Positions 5,263-10,708 are shown, numbered from the stretch's first letter. The stretch is DNA of 10,815 nucleotides from Clostridiales bacterium UBA4362 (GCA_002393975.1 DGSM01000069.1:1-10815); one strand, 5' to 3'. Program-made: numbers and translations. The notes: generated from the letters alone by a model not told the origin.

Positions 5263-5278
5263 TTATGCTTCTTCTTCG
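5249..5278 (-). other. 11-bp perfect hairpin across a stop codon
   Basis: CGAAGAAGAAG pairs with CTTCTTCTTCG across an 8-nt loop that contains the TAA of the 40-aa gene and the overlapping ATG. No T-run follows, so termination is unlikely. It may slow ribosomes or protect the mRNA end. Confidence 0.6.
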
Positions 5279-5385
5279 AACATATGGAGAATTCCATCAT
5301 ATCCATACTTGCGAACTAAATCCTTATTATTCATGCAGCAAGCAATTGTAAAACTCTACCATAAGTTTTTAAAAAACTTTGCCAT
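5263..5385 (-). CDS. 40-aa hypothetical protein with in-frame TAG (Gln10)
   Basis: The protein reads MAKFFKNLW, then TAG at 5356-5358, then SFTIACCMNNKDLVRKYGYD and an acidic end GILHMFEEEA before TAA. The ATG at 5385 is preceded by AGAAGGAAGGG. With the TAG read as Gln the frame is open from a good start to TAA; without it only 9 codons remain. It follows the terminator-like hairpin at 5403-5430, so its expression may be attenuated. Function unknown. Confidence 0.65.
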
Positions 5386-5402
5386 ATTATACCCTTCCTT
5401 CT

Positions 5403-5430
5403 AAATAAAAATGTGCGGCTCAACCCGCAC
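5403..5430 (-). terminator. intrinsic terminator or attenuator downstream of the tRNA-Tyr gene
   Basis: GTGCGG pairs with CCGCAC (6 bp, loop GTTGAG), followed by ATTTTTATTT. It ends the tRNA-Ile/tRNA-Tyr transcript, or conditionally controls the 40-aa gene that starts 18 nt further on. Confidence 0.75.
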
Positions 5431-5517
5431 TAGCAGAAGTTTAACTTCTGGAGTTCCGTCTGTTCAATTTATATACCGCAGATATGACGTAGGTGGACCC
5501 GCAGGCCCAATGCGGTT
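5431..5517 (-). promoter_or_regulatory. possible attenuator leader with competing helices before the terminator
   Basis: ACCGCA just after tRNA-Tyr can pair with TGCGG(G)T close by or exactly with TGCGGT about 40 nt downstream, and a CAGAAG/CTTCTG hairpin lies immediately before the terminator. Mutually exclusive helices ahead of a terminator and a small gene suggest attenuation, but the ligand or signal is unknown. This could also be simple tRNA trailer sequence. Confidence 0.35.
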
Positions 5518-5642
5518 TGGTGGGTCGAGACAGGATTCGCACCTGCGAAGCTATTAGCACTGGATTTACCGTCCGTTGCTGTTAAAATCTAAACCGAGAT
5601 TTATTTTTCGGTCCAGCCCTTTGACTACTTGGGTATCGACCC
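5518..5642 (-). tRNA. tRNA-Tyr(GUA) interrupted by 40 nt in the anticodon loop
   Basis: The ends are sound: acceptor GGGTCGA/TCGACCC, discriminator A and encoded CCA, D stem CCC/GGG, and a Tyr-type variable arm with GCT/AGC. The anticodon stem CTGGA/TCCAG is perfect but encloses 47 nt instead of 7. A direct repeat GGAC (minus strand) flanks a 40-nt insertion; removing one unit gives the loop CGGTAAA with anticodon GTA. Further oddities: base 33 would be G instead of U, the D loop has AG where GG is normal, the T loop is TGCGAAT (G at 55), and the T stem needs a bulged T. Either an unusual small intron or a disrupted gene. Confidence 0.8.
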
Positions 5643-5647
5643 ATATG

Positions 5648-5692
5648 ATAGGAGAAGGCCACTAGTAAGCCCGTGTGCTTAACCACTCCTAT
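5648..5692 (-). other. 45-nt stem-loop between tRNA-Ile and tRNA-Tyr
   Basis: ATAGGAG pairs perfectly with CTCCTAT (7 bp) around a 31-nt G-rich loop with a GGC/GCC inner pair. The 3' flank TTCTCCTATCATATG directly precedes tRNA-Tyr and nearly repeats TTCTCCTATTATG that precedes tRNA-Ile. It may be a tRNA-processing spacer or a tRNA remnant. Confidence 0.45.
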
Positions 5693-5714
5693 TTTTTGGA
5701 ATATATCACACTTC

Positions 5715-5790
5715 TGGTGCGAACGACTGGACTCGAACCAGTGCCGACTCGATTATCAGTCGAGCATTCCACCAACTGAATTACGCTCGC
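5715..5790 (-). tRNA. tRNA-Ile(GAU)
   Basis: A canonical cloverleaf: acceptor GCGAGCG with CGTTCGC (one G-T wobble), D arm ATTC-loop-GAAT with GG, anticodon arm CTCGA-CTGATAA-TCGAG (anticodon GAT), T arm ACTGG-TTCGAGT-CCAGT, discriminator A and CCA encoded. Confidence 0.95.
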
Positions 5791-5792
5791 AT

Positions 5793-5817
5793 AATAGGAG
5801 AATTAATTCTCCCTATT
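5793..5817 (-). other. near-palindromic hairpin upstream of tRNA-Ile
   Basis: AATAGG(G)AGAATT pairs with AATTCTCCTATT (12 bp with one bulged G). It lies 2 nt after the LysM gene stop and 2 nt before tRNA-Ile. It may separate mRNA from tRNA during processing; the T-run needed for a terminator is missing. Confidence 0.5.
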
Positions 5818-5818
5818 C

Positions 5819-6013
5819 TCAAAATTTAAAAATCAATTTTTGACCAGCATCAATTTTATTTGGGTCTTTAATATTATTCCATTTGCAAATATCTTCAATA
5901 GAACAATTAAATTTTGTAGATAATACCCCAAGAGTATCACCACTCTATATAATGTAAGGAATCTAAGTTCCTCCATTTACTATTTCAAGCTCTTCATCTG
6001 AAAGTCTTCTCAT
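5819..6013 (-). CDS. LysM-domain peptide with double-glycine leader, two in-frame TAG
   Basis: Reading TAG (5963-5965 and 5945-5947) as Gln gives a 64-aa protein. Residues 1-15, MRRLSDEELEIVNGG, match the double-glycine leader of peptides exported by ABC transporters with a C39 peptidase domain (LSxEELExVxGG), with cleavage expected after GG. The remaining 49 residues are one LysM module: YIIQSGDTL, then a helix, WNNI, then DPNKIDAGQKLIF. LysM binds peptidoglycan or chitin N-acetylglucosamine. The second TAG falls in YIIQSGDTL, where Q or K is usual. The ATG follows the TAA of the adhesin gene by 2 nt, with GGGAGAA overlapping that stop, so the two are co-translated. It ends with TGA. No transporter is visible here. 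Confidence 0.85.
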
Positions 6014-6015
6014 TT

Positions 6016-8067
6016 TTATTCTCCCATCCTTTTCTTAGTAATGAGAAATACTGCCGCAGTCAGAATTAAACATCCACCAACAATATAGAAAACTGTTGTG
6101 CCAATACCACCAGTTGAAGGAAGAATTGTTCCAGAACCATTGCCAATTTCAACTACTGTTGAACCATCTAATCTAATATTAGCACAAATATCTTTAACTT
6201 CTTCTTTAGAGTTTGTTAATTCAAAATCAGTAGTTCGTAAATTGTATCCAGCTGGTGCGGCAAGTTCGCGCAAATAATAAGTTAAATTTGCATCAATACC
6301 TTTAATAAGAATTTGACTATCAGCAGTAATAAATTCTTCTGTAATTACCGCAGGATCATCAGCATCAGTAGCAATCCTATATTCTTTATTATTTTGAATA
6401 ATAACAAGTTTAATAGGATTCTTTTCAGCATCAAGAAGCTGGAAACGTGCGCCTGCAAGTGGAGTCTTTGTTTCATCTTTCACATCATATTTTAAAACAT
6501 TAAATGATGTAACATTTACTTCTGCGGTAGCAGACTGTGCAAAATGTGAGAAGTCAAGACGAACACTGTTTATATTCGCGCCAGTATTAATAATAGCATT
6601 ATTATTAACAAGTGCTTTGTAACTAAATACAACATCATATCCAGTCTCACCAGAAGCGAGTGATTTGAGAACATCTCCTGCAATAGTAATTGTAAATCCA
6701 TTTACAATATTGCCGTCAGCTGCATGGCCCACATCAAGATTATAATTATCTACATTAATAGAAAGGCTACCATCAACATATGTAAGACCATTTGTCATTA
6801 CATCACTAAGAATCGCGTCTGCCTTAGAACCCTGTGGAAAATGAGTTGTTACTGTAAATGTAACTTCTTGCCCAATTCCTGCGTTTTTATCAACTTCCGC
6901 AACTTCTTTTTCAATTTTAGGATATTCTGCCTTTTCTGTAATAGCAATATTAGTAGTTCCAAGAACAAGATTACTATTAATATCAGAAACAATAAGGTAA
7001 TATCCTGGATCATTGTCATAACTTGGGGTATCCGCAGTTACAAGTCTTTCTGGCTTACCTTCGATATTTGCTTCAAGAATTGCCGCGATTTCTTTTGCGG
7101 TATCTTCTGTTGCAGGTTTATCAGGATTAAGAATTACAATGTAAATACCTTCTGTTGATGTTTCGGTAAGAACAAAATAATCAGTCATACTATTGACAAC
7201 ATCAAACCAAGGATCAGTTTCCGCGATCCAATAACTAAATCCATCTTGATCAGGATCAACTGTTCCAACTGTCCAGTCAGTAGTTACATCTTCTTGTACT
7301 GTTGGTGCTTTACCAACATGAAGAATTTCATATGCGTGATATTCTTGTCGCACAGGATTAATATCACCAGTTGGACGATTTACATAAATAACAATTTTAT
7401 CTAATGTATCTTCTGGCACATCAGGCATTGGATACCAAGGCATATAGAAATAATAAATATCTACATCAGTGTCTGGCATTACAAGACTACCAAATGGATC
7501 AACATTAAGTGGATAACCATCAATAGGCTCACCAGTTGTTGGATTAATTCCTTTACCACCCATGCCGATTGATAGAGTAAAAAGACAAGGAATACCATTA
7601 TAATTGATAAATCCAGGTTGCCAATAACTTGCGCCCGCAGGCTTATCTTTATAAGATGAAATATCAATTACATCTCCTGCCGAAGCTTCAAATGAAGTTG
7701 AACCAATAAGAGTTGAATTAGCAATAAGATTATCCATATTGCCATCGCCAGTTGTATCAAGCATCCAAGTAATTGTTACTCTATGTGTTATTACTTCTAC
7801 TTCTGGTTCTGCTGGCGGCACATAATCATTAATTTCTGTTTCTACTTCTTGATTAAATTCTACCACTTCTGTTTCTACTTCTGGTTCTGCTGGCGGCACA
7901 TAATCATCAGTAGTATTAACTATTTCTTCTATTACTTCTGGATTTGACTCTACCACTTCTTCTGGATTAGATTCTGCTGGTACGGGGTCTTCCTCAGCGA
8001 AACCTAATACGGAAATACATGATAGCATAAACATTAAAACAAGTACCAAGCATAAGAATCTTTTCAT
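6016..8067 (-). CDS. LPXTG-anchored pilin-like surface adhesin (isopeptide D2 and SpaA domains)
   Basis: 683 aa. Residues 1-24 form a Sec signal peptide (MKRF, then a hydrophobic core, cleavage near FA-EE). Residues 25-95 are acidic, Pro/Glu-rich and contain two DDYVPPAEPEVE-like repeats. Residues about 240-370 resemble the first domain of a backbone pilin (HAYEILHVGKA, FSYWIAET, PGYYLIV), and 380-515 a fimbrial isopeptide-forming D2 domain (YPKIEKEV, VTFTVTT, GLTYVDGSL). Residues about 521-640 are SpaA-like, with KYDV near K526 and the ELAAPAGY motif with candidate catalytic E601. LPSTG is at 649-653, followed by a membrane segment and a basic tail KKRMGE. Such proteins are linked to Gram-positive cell walls by sortase; no sortase is in view. 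The ATG follows AAGGAG. No TAG occurs in frame. It could be host-derived cargo altering the surface of infected or lysogenised cells. Confidence 0.93.
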   Translation of the reverse strand: MKRFLCLVLVLMFMLSCISVLGFAEEDPVPAESNPEEVVESNPEVIEEIVNTTDDYVPPAEPEVETEVVEFNQEVETEINDYVPPAEPEVEVITHRVTITWMLDTTGDGNMDNLIANSTLIGSTSFEASAGDVIDISSYKDKPAGASYWQPGFINYNGIPCLFTLSIGMGGKGINPTTGEPIDGYPLNVDPFGSLVMPDTDVDIYYFYMPWYPMPDVPEDTLDKIVIYVNRPTGDINPVRQEYHAYEILHVGKAPTVQEDVTTDWTVGTVDPDQDGFSYWIAETDPWFDVVNSMTDYFVLTETSTEGIYIVILNPDKPATEDTAKEIAAILEANIEGKPERLVTADTPSYDNDPGYYLIVSDINSNLVLGTTNIAITEKAEYPKIEKEVAEVDKNAGIGQEVTFTVTTHFPQGSKADAILSDVMTNGLTYVDGSLSINVDNYNLDVGHAADGNIVNGFTITIAGDVLKSLASGETGYDVVFSYKALVNNNAIINTGANINSVRLDFSHFAQSATAEVNVTSFNVLKYDVKDETKTPLAGARFQLLDAEKNPIKLVIIQNNKEYRIATDADDPAVITEEFITADSQILIKGIDANLTYYLRELAAPAGYNLRTTDFELTNSKEEVKDICANIRLDGSTVVEIGNGSGTILPSTGGIGTTVFYIVGGCLILTAAVFLITKKRMGE
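7795..7907 (-). repeat. tandem direct repeat in the adhesin stalk, 78-bp period
   Basis: A 35-bp stretch at 7795-7829 is repeated perfectly at 7873-7907, encoding YVPPAEPEVE twice. Perfect DNA identity in such a short repeat suggests recent duplication and possible length variation. Confidence 0.85.
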
Positions 8068-8096
8068 AGAATCTCTCCTTATTTAATTTTTATATT

Positions 8097-8120
8097 AAAA
8101 AATACCCAATTATTTTTGGG
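8097..8120 (-). terminator. intrinsic terminator at the end of the lipoprotein gene
   Basis: CCCAA pairs with TTGGG (loop AAATAA), followed by TATTTTTT. The stop codon of the lipoprotein is inside the loop. The stem is short (5 bp), so readthrough into the adhesin gene is plausible; no clear promoter lies between them. Confidence 0.6.
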
Positions 8121-8256
8121 CATCATTTTCATAAATTATGACAGCGTGCTAAGAATAGCCAGGCGCTACAACTTCATTCATAATTTTAGGTTCTCTATGA
8201 CAACCCATCAAGGAAATACATATTAAAATTGTAATAATAAAACTAATAATTCGCAT
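8110..8256 (-). CDS. 48-aa lipoprotein with in-frame TAG (Gln36)
   Basis: MRIISFIITILICISLMG followed by Cys19 is a bacterial lipoprotein signal: a basic start, a hydrophobic core and the lipobox LMGC, processed by Lgt and Lsp. The mature part is only about 30 residues, includes Gln36 from TAG at 8149-8151, and ends NDAQK before TAA. The ATG follows AAGGAG. Small phage lipoproteins can act in superinfection exclusion or as host-surface modifiers; that is inference only. It sits downstream of the structured RNA at 8276-8423 and upstream of the adhesin, so cell-surface products cluster here. Confidence 0.82.
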
Positions 8257-8275
8257 TTTTATGTCTCCTTATAAA

Positions 8276-8423
8276 TTAGAACTTATGCCCTACTTTCCGC
8301 CGTGTCTGTTACTCCTATACAGCTTCTCTGGCAATTCCTGGTCGTAACCAATCTTCCATTGAGGACTTAGAACGTTTCCTCCCCTACGGTTAGGCTTCCC
8401 CTCAGGCATAAATTAAGTTCTAA
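8276..8423 (-). ncRNA. 148-nt structured RNA with bulged closing helix and candidate pseudoknot
   Basis: On the minus strand TTAGAACTT (8423-8415) pairs with AAGTTCTAA (8284-8276), then after a 5-nt bulge ATGCC pairs with GGCAT: 14 bp in all. Inside, TGAGG (8404-8400) pairs with CCTCA (8364-8360) while TAACC (8392-8388) pairs with GGTTA (8349-8345), an interleaved arrangement that makes an H-type pseudoknot. The interior is purine-rich and G+C-rich and lacks an ORF. It begins 3 nt after the endonuclease stop codon and ends 7 nt before the lipoprotein ribosome site, so it may be a leader controlling that gene. No known riboswitch class is recognised. Confidence 0.6.
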
Positions 8424-8426
8424 TTT

Positions 8427-9071
8427 TTAATATATCCATTTAAAACCATAAGCAGTTTTAAATTTTCCTTTACAAACTTCTCCAATATGGCCAGAAATAG
8501 TATCTAATGAAGCTGTTGATTTACCAATATTTTGAATATAAATAGCAGCATCTTTCTAAGTCATAAATTCTTGGATTATTTGATTTGTTTTTTTATCTAA
8601 TTGTTTGACCTTTTTTTTACTATATTCACTTCCACAATCAAAACTATTATGTGGAATTTCGTTGGCTATTAAAATATGGCAAATAGTATGATAACTAATT
8701 TGAAACTATTTACTTAATTCAGCGCAAGATAATTGAGGATTATTTAAATAAGTTTGAATAATTAAATCATAATTATATTTTCGATTTCCCTATCCACCAC
8801 GAGTTAAGTTATAACCATTTTCATAACTATTAAAATAATTTATCCAATATATTTCTCGTTGATTTAAAATTTTATAATCACATTCTTCTACAATTTCAAA
8901 AGAGAAATTTTCAATTCCATATTTTTCAATAGCTCTATGAATAGCATAAGCCTAATTTGTACCAATATTTTCTAAATGTTTTTTCCATCTTTGTTCAACT
9001 GGCTAAATAGTCTAGCCAATATAACATTTATTATTTATTTTATTAGTTATTTTATAAATTGTTCCTTGCAT
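8427..9071 (-). CDS. GIY-YIG homing endonuclease with six in-frame TAG codons
   Basis: Read with TAG as Gln, this is a complete 214-aa protein. Residues 3-19 carry the GIY...YIG core (GTIYKIT, CYIGQT); Arg28, Glu73 (QREIYWI) and Asn88 (GYNLTRGG) are at the positions of the family's catalytic residues. Middle residues 100-150 look like a helix-turn-helix (LSCAELSKQFQISYHTICHIL), and 153-214 an IENR1/NUMOD1-type DNA-binding module (KQLDKKTNQIIQEF...KDAAIYI, AYGFKWIY). The TAGs are codons 20, 23, 40, 94, 122 and 172; codons 20 and 94 fall in YIGQT and GGQGN, where Gln is common. The ATG follows TAGGAGG. Such enzymes nick DNA to spread their own gene; a host intron was not identified. It sits beside a large structured RNA. 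Confidence 0.92.
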
Positions 9072-9100
9072 AATATATCCTCCTAAATATATTAAAAATA

Positions 9101-9159
9101 ATAGGCTTTGTGTAGGAGCACAATTATCTCATTAGTTCATGACGCTAATGCTACCCTAT
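9101..9159 (-). ncRNA. small stem-loop leader before the endonuclease gene
   Basis: ATAGG/CCTAT closes the element and CATTAG/CTAATG forms an inner 6-bp hairpin. Its borders (ATATAGG at the start, GCCTATT at the end) resemble those of the element at 9888-9996, on the other side of the large RNA. Confidence 0.45.
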
Positions 9160-9164
9160 ATAGA

Positions 9165-9815
9165 ATTAAATTCTATAATATAAATACAAGATTTTTTAGC
9201 AGGGCTTCCCCTTACTTCCAATACCTTCAAAGTTTTTCTGTCACAGGCTGCATAAAGTCTGAGTCTTTGGGAGCTACCCTAAACTTCTTTATACATTAGC
9301 TTACAGCTAACTTTCGTCCTGAGAGGATTGCTTACCTCCACTTTTCACGGGAACTTTCAGAATTATCTGTTAAAATACTTTTTAAAAAATTTCTATTCCT
9401 AATTGTTCAAAAGATTTTACAATAACACCATTGTCGATTTCCGCTACTCAGCTCTGGTCTGAGCCTTATACTAAGATTTCTCTTATTCAACGACATTTAC
9501 TAAATTATTGGCATTTCCAGACTCTCACGCCTTGCCACGGGTCACGGTTTTCTGGATTCAGCTTACGCTTTTAACGCTTAGCTTCTATTGCTTTAGCGGC
9601 TCTTAGAGACATTACTTTGCGATATTTTTAGCACAATATCTTTCCTTTCCCCTTTGGGTTCACTCTCATTGTCACCGTTGAGAGTGCGGTCCACTATCCA
9701 TAAGTATCCTTATTTCGTTCTGTGCCGAGCCTCATTTCGATATTTCTCAGCTTGTAGGTCGCCTACAATCTACACTGAGTTGCTAAAAACTTATATTTAT
9801 ATTATAGAATTTAAT
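9165..9815 (-). ncRNA. 651-nt ornate structured RNA closed by a ~35-bp terminal helix (GOLLD/ROOL-like candidate)
   Basis: The two ends are inverted repeats: 9165-9190 pairs with 9790-9815 over 26 positions (25 Watson-Crick and one G-U in the minus-strand RNA), and after a 2-nt bulge 9193-9201 pairs with 9781-9789 over 9 more. Inside are many perfect hairpins: TTGTAGG/CCTACAA with a 3-nt loop (9752-9768) within CTCAG/CTGAG (9746-9779), CACTCTC/GAGAGTG (9661-9686), CTCAG/CTGAG (9447-9463), TTAGC/GCTAA near 9297-9310 and GAGG/CCTC near 9321-9338. There is no supportable ORF. GOLLD and ROOL RNAs are phage-associated, about 600-800 nt and often near tRNA genes, which fits, but I cannot match their consensus by eye. 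The strand is inferred from neighbouring genes and promoters. Confidence 0.7.
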
Positions 9816-10003
9816 AAGCACCAGTAACATCGGTGCCATACGGCGCAATTATTTAATGAGGTGTGGCTCCCCTCAATATTTAATTTTAAAATAGGCTGTT
9901 TATCACATTCCATTTACTACTGCTGCTGTTTCACTAACCACTTTACGTCTGGCTATTAACTCCATATCATGGCAGCGCTTCGTAGCACCTATATTTATTT
10001 TAC
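9816..10003 (-). ncRNA. structured stretch between promoter and the 651-nt RNA
   Basis: Transcription from the promoter at 10010-10038 should begin near G10003. AAATATAGG (9996-9988) can pair with CCTATTTT (9895-9888) to close a ~109-nt domain. Beyond it lie TGAGG/CCTCA and GCACC/GGTGC hairpins. A 20-codon frame (MELIARRKVV...) exists inside but lacks a ribosome site. Confidence 0.45.
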
Positions 10004-10009
10004 ATATAT

Positions 10010-10038
10010 ATTATATCAAAAAATTTTTTAATTGTCAA
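10010..10038 (-). promoter_or_regulatory. consensus sigma70 promoter, repeat family copy 6
   Basis: TTGACA, 17 bp, TATAAT: a perfect match to the sigma70 consensus on the minus strand. It lies over the last codons and TAA (10028-10030) of the upstream gene and would drive the structured RNAs and the endonuclease gene. Confidence 0.9.
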
Positions 10039-10195
10039 AAGGATCAACTTCAATGGAAAATCTATATCCCAAAGCATAAAGCACATCTTCGGCTGACAGT
10101 TTTGGTGCTTCTGCTATTACTTCATTAGTATCTTCATTAATTAACCATTCATAATCATCGTTCACAGAAACTTTCAATTTTACATGTTCAACCAT
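10028..10195 (-). CDS. 55-aa hypothetical protein
   Basis: The protein begins MVEHVKLKVSVNDDYEWLIN, continues with an acidic helix-like segment (TNEVIAEAPKLSAEDVLYAL), and ends VDPFDN before TAA. The ATG at 10195 follows AAGGAG. The layout of a beta strand, a helix and a short strand recalls the 48-aa protein at 2115-2261, but sequence similarity is weak. Its leader is the tRNA-like RNA at 10221-10316, and its 3' end holds the next promoter. Function unknown. Confidence 0.8.
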   Translation of the reverse strand: MVEHVKLKVSVNDDYEWLINEDTNEVIAEAPKLSAEDVLYALGYRFSIEVDPFDN

Positions 10196-10220
10196 TGAAA
10201 TATCTCCTTTTTTAAATTAC

Positions 10221-10316
10221 AAGATACATAATATACGGATTCGAACCGCTTCGACCTGTAGTTCAGACAAGTTGTGTAACCAAAACACTTTATAAAAAAT
10301 TTGCTGTATGTATCTT
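10221..10316 (-). ncRNA. tRNA-like leader RNA, GAA anticodon-like loop
   Basis: AAGATACATA pairs perfectly with TATGTATCTT (10 bp) at the ends. Inside are a D-arm-like GTG-TTTTGGTTA-CAC, an anticodon-like CTTGT-CTGAACT-ACAGG (GAA, Phe-like) and a T-arm-like GCGG-TTCGAAT-CCGT. It is not a normal tRNA: 18-20 nt separate the 5' strand from the D arm, 5-6 nt separate the T arm from the 3' strand, and the 3' flank is GTAA with no CCA. It begins about 7 nt after the expected transcription start and ends about 25 nt before the start codon of the 55-aa gene. The same design occurs at 10709-10797. Confidence 0.65.
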
Positions 10317-10330
10317 TATTTTCTATAATA

Positions 10331-10359
10331 ATTATAACAAATTATTTTTAAATTTTCAA
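10331..10359 (-). promoter_or_regulatory. sigma70-type promoter, repeat family copy 7
   Basis: TTGAAA, 17 bp, TATAAT on the minus strand. The -35 box overlaps the TGA stop (10356-10358) of the Cys-rich gene. It drives the tRNA-like leader and the 55-aa gene. Confidence 0.88.
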
Positions 10360-10685
10360 ACAAACTTTTCTCTTAGAAATTCTCTCCAACAATCGTCACA
10401 TGACCAACTATCGTCTGTACAACCCCAATCATAATCTGTAAAATCAATATCAGGGCATAACTTATGCGGACAACTATCCATACGTGGAGCGCAAAGCCGC
10501 ACTAATTTATCATATTTTTCTTCTGGAACAAAATCAGTATGTTCTTCCATTGAATCAATAATATTAATAATTGAATGTGCTTTACAATCAAAGCAATCTA
10601 ATGGATGAAAATTTTTAGATTTACGACAAGGCTGACAATATTGATCAATCTCATCTTCTAATTTAGTTTTATTAATTAAAATCAT
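10356..10685 (-). CDS. 109-aa cysteine-rich, probably zinc-binding phage protein
   Basis: Ten Cys are spread as CQPC (17-20), CFDC (31-34), C65, CPHKLC (72-77), C89 and CDDC (95-98), with His27, His36 and His74 nearby, enough for two zinc sites. The C-terminus is acidic and Trp-rich (DYDWGCTDDSWSCDDCWREF). No named domain is recognised; a zinc-stabilised fold with a protein-binding role is likely. The ATG at 10685 follows AAAAGGAAT. The tRNA-like element at 10709-10797 precedes it, and its TGA stop is inside the next promoter. Confidence 0.87.
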   Translation of the reverse strand: MILINKTKLEDEIDQYCQPCRKSKNFHPLDCFDCKAHSIINIIDSMEEHTDFVPEEKYDKLVRLCAPRMDSCPHKLCPDIDFTDYDWGCTDDSWSCDDCWREFLREKFV

Positions 10686-10708
10686 AATATCTATTCCTTT
10701 TAATTTAC

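Noticed and set aside
5160..5263. 33-codon frame starting at TAATG after the 40-aa gene, with one TAG
   Set aside because: Codon use is unlike neighbouring genes and there is no independent ribosome site; more like leader RNA.
6724..7158. 144-codon open frame on the plus strand inside the adhesin gene
   Set aside because: It is antisense to a gene with clear domains, has a low-complexity composition (Ile, Asn, Cys-rich) and lacks a ribosome site.
8427..9071. Endonuclease as a pseudogene with six nonsense codons
   Set aside because: All six are TAG, none TAA or TGA, with no frameshift and intact catalytic residues; recoding explains it far better than decay.
9165..9815. Inverted repeats as ends of an insertion sequence
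   Set aside because: No transposase or any ORF lies between them, and the interior is full of local RNA hairpins; a terminal RNA helix is the simpler reading.
9895..9975. 20-codon minus-strand frame (MELIARRKVV...)
   Set aside because: No ribosome site, and it sits in a stretch with closing helices; kept as non-coding.
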